Below, piece by piece: positions 4,789 to 6,665 of a DNA stretch of 6,665 nt (positions are counted from its first letter, which is position 1; each line of letters begins with the position of its first letter). The notes under the pieces are model-generated. The model had not been told where the DNA came from, did no database searches, and saw only the letters and a program-made list of their open reading frames with translations. Position numbers and translations under genes: made by a program. Where the stretch lies: contig DKLU01000282.1 of the NCBI GenBank assembly GCA_002455915.1, positions 1,327-7,991 on the forward strand, in the 5' to 3' direction. The DNA is from Chryseobacterium sp. UBA6632 (lineage in GTDB: Bacteria > Bacteroidota > Bacteroidia > Flavobacteriales > Weeksellaceae).

Positions 4789-6665
4789 TAATGCGTATGT
4801 CTTGAAATTCAACATTTTTACTTTTCCGGAATCTAATAAATAAATTAAGTTTTCCAAAATATTATCTTTCGGATGATAAGTAAGCTGAATTGATAGTTCT
4901 TCAATAGTGGCGGGCTTTTTTGATAATAAATTGATGATTTCTAAGCCAATATTTTTACCGAAAATGGATTGTTTATTTTTTTCGCATACCGAACAGATTC
5001 CGCAGTTTTTAGTGTTTTTTTCACCAAAATAAGAAAGGATCAATTTCATTTTGCAAAACTGATTGTCTTCAATATAGAATTTCATTTCTTCCCACTTCTG
5101 GATTTTATTTTTTTGAATATGCTCAAAAAGTTTCCAGTAAGAAGAATTAATTAATCTTTCGTTCCTCGGTTTTAAAAATTTAATACTAGATAAAGCTCCG
5201 TCAATATATTCTAGATACCCTTTTTGCTGAAGTTCTTTTAATCTTTCTTTAATTAAATGAATATCGGCGGCAATTTTATTACTCAGCTGCTGCTCGCTAA
5301 ACATTACCTTATGAGTGGTAATTCCGGAAATCGAGCGAAGCAAAAGCTCAATAAAATAAGCATCTTTTTGAGGTAATTGATCTAATTCATCACCTTTTAC
5401 AGAAAGTTCAAGCGAAGACAAACTTTTATTATCATTAAAGTAAATAATCTCCTGATTATGAAGGAAAGTCAGAACATTGGTGATTTTCGCTTTAGATAAT
5501 TTCGTGAAATTCTGGATTCCTGTAAAATTGAGTTGAAAAACTTTTTCCGGCAATTCATGTTCTGCCACCTGAAAAATAGAGTAGAGGTAGGTGATGATCT
5601 TTAAAAATTCAGACTTATTAGGAATCTGATTTTTTAAAATTTGATCAAAATTCGATAATTCCTGCTGATTCCAAAGCAAAAAAGCAAAACTTTTTTTTCC
5701 ATCACGACCTGTTCTCCCAATTTCCTGATAATAATTTTCAATAGATGGGGAAGGGGAGAAGTGGATGACAAAGCGCACATTGTCTTTATCGATTCCCATT
5801 CCAAAGGCATTGGTAGAAATTAAAACATGCTGGTCGCTTTTATTCCAGATATTTTGTCGGGTATTTTTTTCTTTTGTTGTTAATCCTGCGTGAAAATAAT
5901 CAACATTTTTTAATTGATTTTTATGGAGAAATTCAGTTAGTTGTTCAGCGTCTTTTCGTGTTCGAACATATATAATTCCTGATTTTGTAGCATATTTTAA
6001 AATATCAAAAACGCGTTGATACTTATCCGAAACTTCTTCTGAAAAAATTTTAATATTATCTCTTTTAAAACTTTTTTGAAAAACGGTAGGGTTTTTAAAC
6101 TCCAATTTTGTTTTAATTTCATCTAAAACTTTGGGAGTAGCCGTAGCCGTTAAAGCAAGACAGGCAATTTCAGGATTATTTTTCCTAAATTCTTTTATAT
6201 TTTGATAGCTTGGTCTAAAATCTTGCCCCCATTCTGAAATACAATGCGCTTCGTCAACAGCAATAAATGATAGTTGAATTTCTTCTATATTTTGTAAAAA
6301 CTGAATATTGGTTAACCTTTCTGGTGAAATGTATAGAAGTTTTGTCAAACCATCTTTACATCGATTATAGATAACTTCAGCATCAAACTCATCCAATTCT
6401 GATGATAAATATTCTGCTTCAATCTGTCTTGTTTTAAGCTGATTGACCTGATCTTTCATCAATGCCAATAACGGAGAAATGACCAAACAAACTCCTTCTT
6501 TTAGTAACGCAGGTAATTGATAGCAAAGAGACTTTCCGGCACCTGTTGGAAGCAGCGCCAATGTATCTTTCCCATAGATTATTGAATCTATAATTTCTTC
6601 CTGAGAATCTCTGAATGCATCATAGCCCCAAAAATGTTTCAGGGTTTCATATTTTAATTTTTTAA
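4783..6665 (-). CDS. recQ: RecQ-family ATP-dependent DNA helicase (extreme N-terminus outside window)
   Basis: An ATP-driven 3'-5' DNA helicase for recombination and repair; 626 residues are visible. The frame stays open to the right edge, so the TTG at 6559-6561 is not the start; the true ATG should lie a few codons outside. Counting from the first visible residue, the motor motifs are complete: motif 0 GYDAFRDSQ (13-21), Walker A PTGAGKS (39-45), DEAH (137-140), TATATP (172-177), ISTNAFGMGIDK (282-293) and QEIGRTGRDG (313-322). The zinc cluster is present as CKMKLILSYFGE with Cys537, then Cys554, Cys557 and Cys560. There is no HRDC domain; a short winged-helix-like tail ends the protein. 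About 215 residues separate motif VI from the first zinc cysteine, far more than in E. coli RecQ, and they look like winged-helix pieces. It fits the shorter RecQ type seen beside longer HRDC-bearing RecQs in Bacteroidota. Confidence 0.93.
   Translation of the reverse strand, partial: KKLKYETLKHFWGYDAFRDSQEEIIDSIIYGKDTLALLPTGAGKSLCYQLPALLKEGVCLVISPLLALMKDQVNQLKTRQIEAEYLSSELDEFDAEVIYNRCKDGLTKLLYISPERLTNIQFLQNIEEIQLSFIAVDEAHCISEWGQDFRPSYQNIKEFRKNNPEIACLALTATATPKVLDEIKTKLEFKNPTVFQKSFKRDNIKIFSEEVSDKYQRVFDILKYATKSGIIYVRTRKDAEQLTEFLHKNQLKNVDYFHAGLTTKEKNTRQNIWNKSDQHVLISTNAFGMGIDKDNVRFVIHFSPSPSIENYYQEIGRTGRDGKKSFAFLLWNQQELSNFDQILKNQIPNKSEFLKIITYLYSIFQVAEHELPEKVFQLNFTGIQNFTKLSKAKITNVLTFLHNQEIIYFNDNKSLSSLELSVKGDELDQLPQKDAYFIELLLRSISGITTHKVMFSEQQLSNKIAADIHLIKERLKELQQKGYLEYIDGALSSIKFLKPRNERLINSSYWKLFEHIQKNKIQKWEEMKFYIEDNQFCKMKLILSYFGEKNTKNCGICSVCEKNKQSIFGKNIGLEIINLLSKKPATIEELSIQLTYHPKDNILENLIYLLDSGKVKMLNFKTYALA

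Noticed and set aside
4969..5154. 61-codon plus-strand open frame inside recQ
   Set aside because: Antisense to the RecQ zinc-binding region; its Phe-rich translation is what A-rich coding DNA gives when read in reverse.

Overview
The window is AT-rich DNA that reads as a chromosomal segment of a flavobacterium (Bacteroidota), most likely from the Chryseobacterium/Elizabethkingia group. The evidence is the protein sequences, the Bacteroidota-type promoter motif TAnnTTTG directly upstream of genes (a perfect copy in front of fmt), the lack of clear Shine-Dalgarno sites, and the AT-rich spacers. The placement below phylum level is inference.

Layout from left to right. (1) 1-441 (+): the C-terminal end of a larger protein carrying a helicase-associated helix-turn-helix domain, cut by the left edge. 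(2) 448-477: a hairpin terminator shared with the convergent gene that follows. (3) 482-928 (-): a conserved small protein of unknown function. (4) 967-1367 (-): a strongly decayed gene of about 105 codons with two reading-frame breaks, still followed by its own terminator. (5) 1449-2453 (+): an FMN-dependent luciferase-like oxidoreductase. (6) 2460-3633 (+): a promoter and a RibB-type riboflavin gene whose GTP cyclohydrolase II-like C-terminal half has lost its zinc and catalytic motifs. (7) 3637-3729: a 93-bp intergenic element bounded by inverted arrays of 7-bp units. (8) 3739-3768: a hairpin terminator that overlaps the end of fmt. (9) 3756-4703 (-): fmt, methionyl-tRNA formyltransferase, with a promoter placed so close to its ATG that the mRNA may be leaderless. 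(10) 4761-4788: a second heptad-periodic tract across the recQ stop codon. (11) 4783-6665 (-): a RecQ-family helicase, missing only its extreme N-terminus at the right edge.

Functionally this is mostly housekeeping: translation initiation (fmt), DNA repair helicases (recQ and perhaps gene 1) and flavin supply (ribB) beside a likely flavin user (the luciferase-like enzyme). I see no tRNA, rRNA, CRISPR array, transposase, phage gene or defence system. I do not find an obvious new biological system. The points most worth a second look are the decayed gene, the degenerate RibA domain, the heptad-repeat element and the domain order of the RecQ protein.
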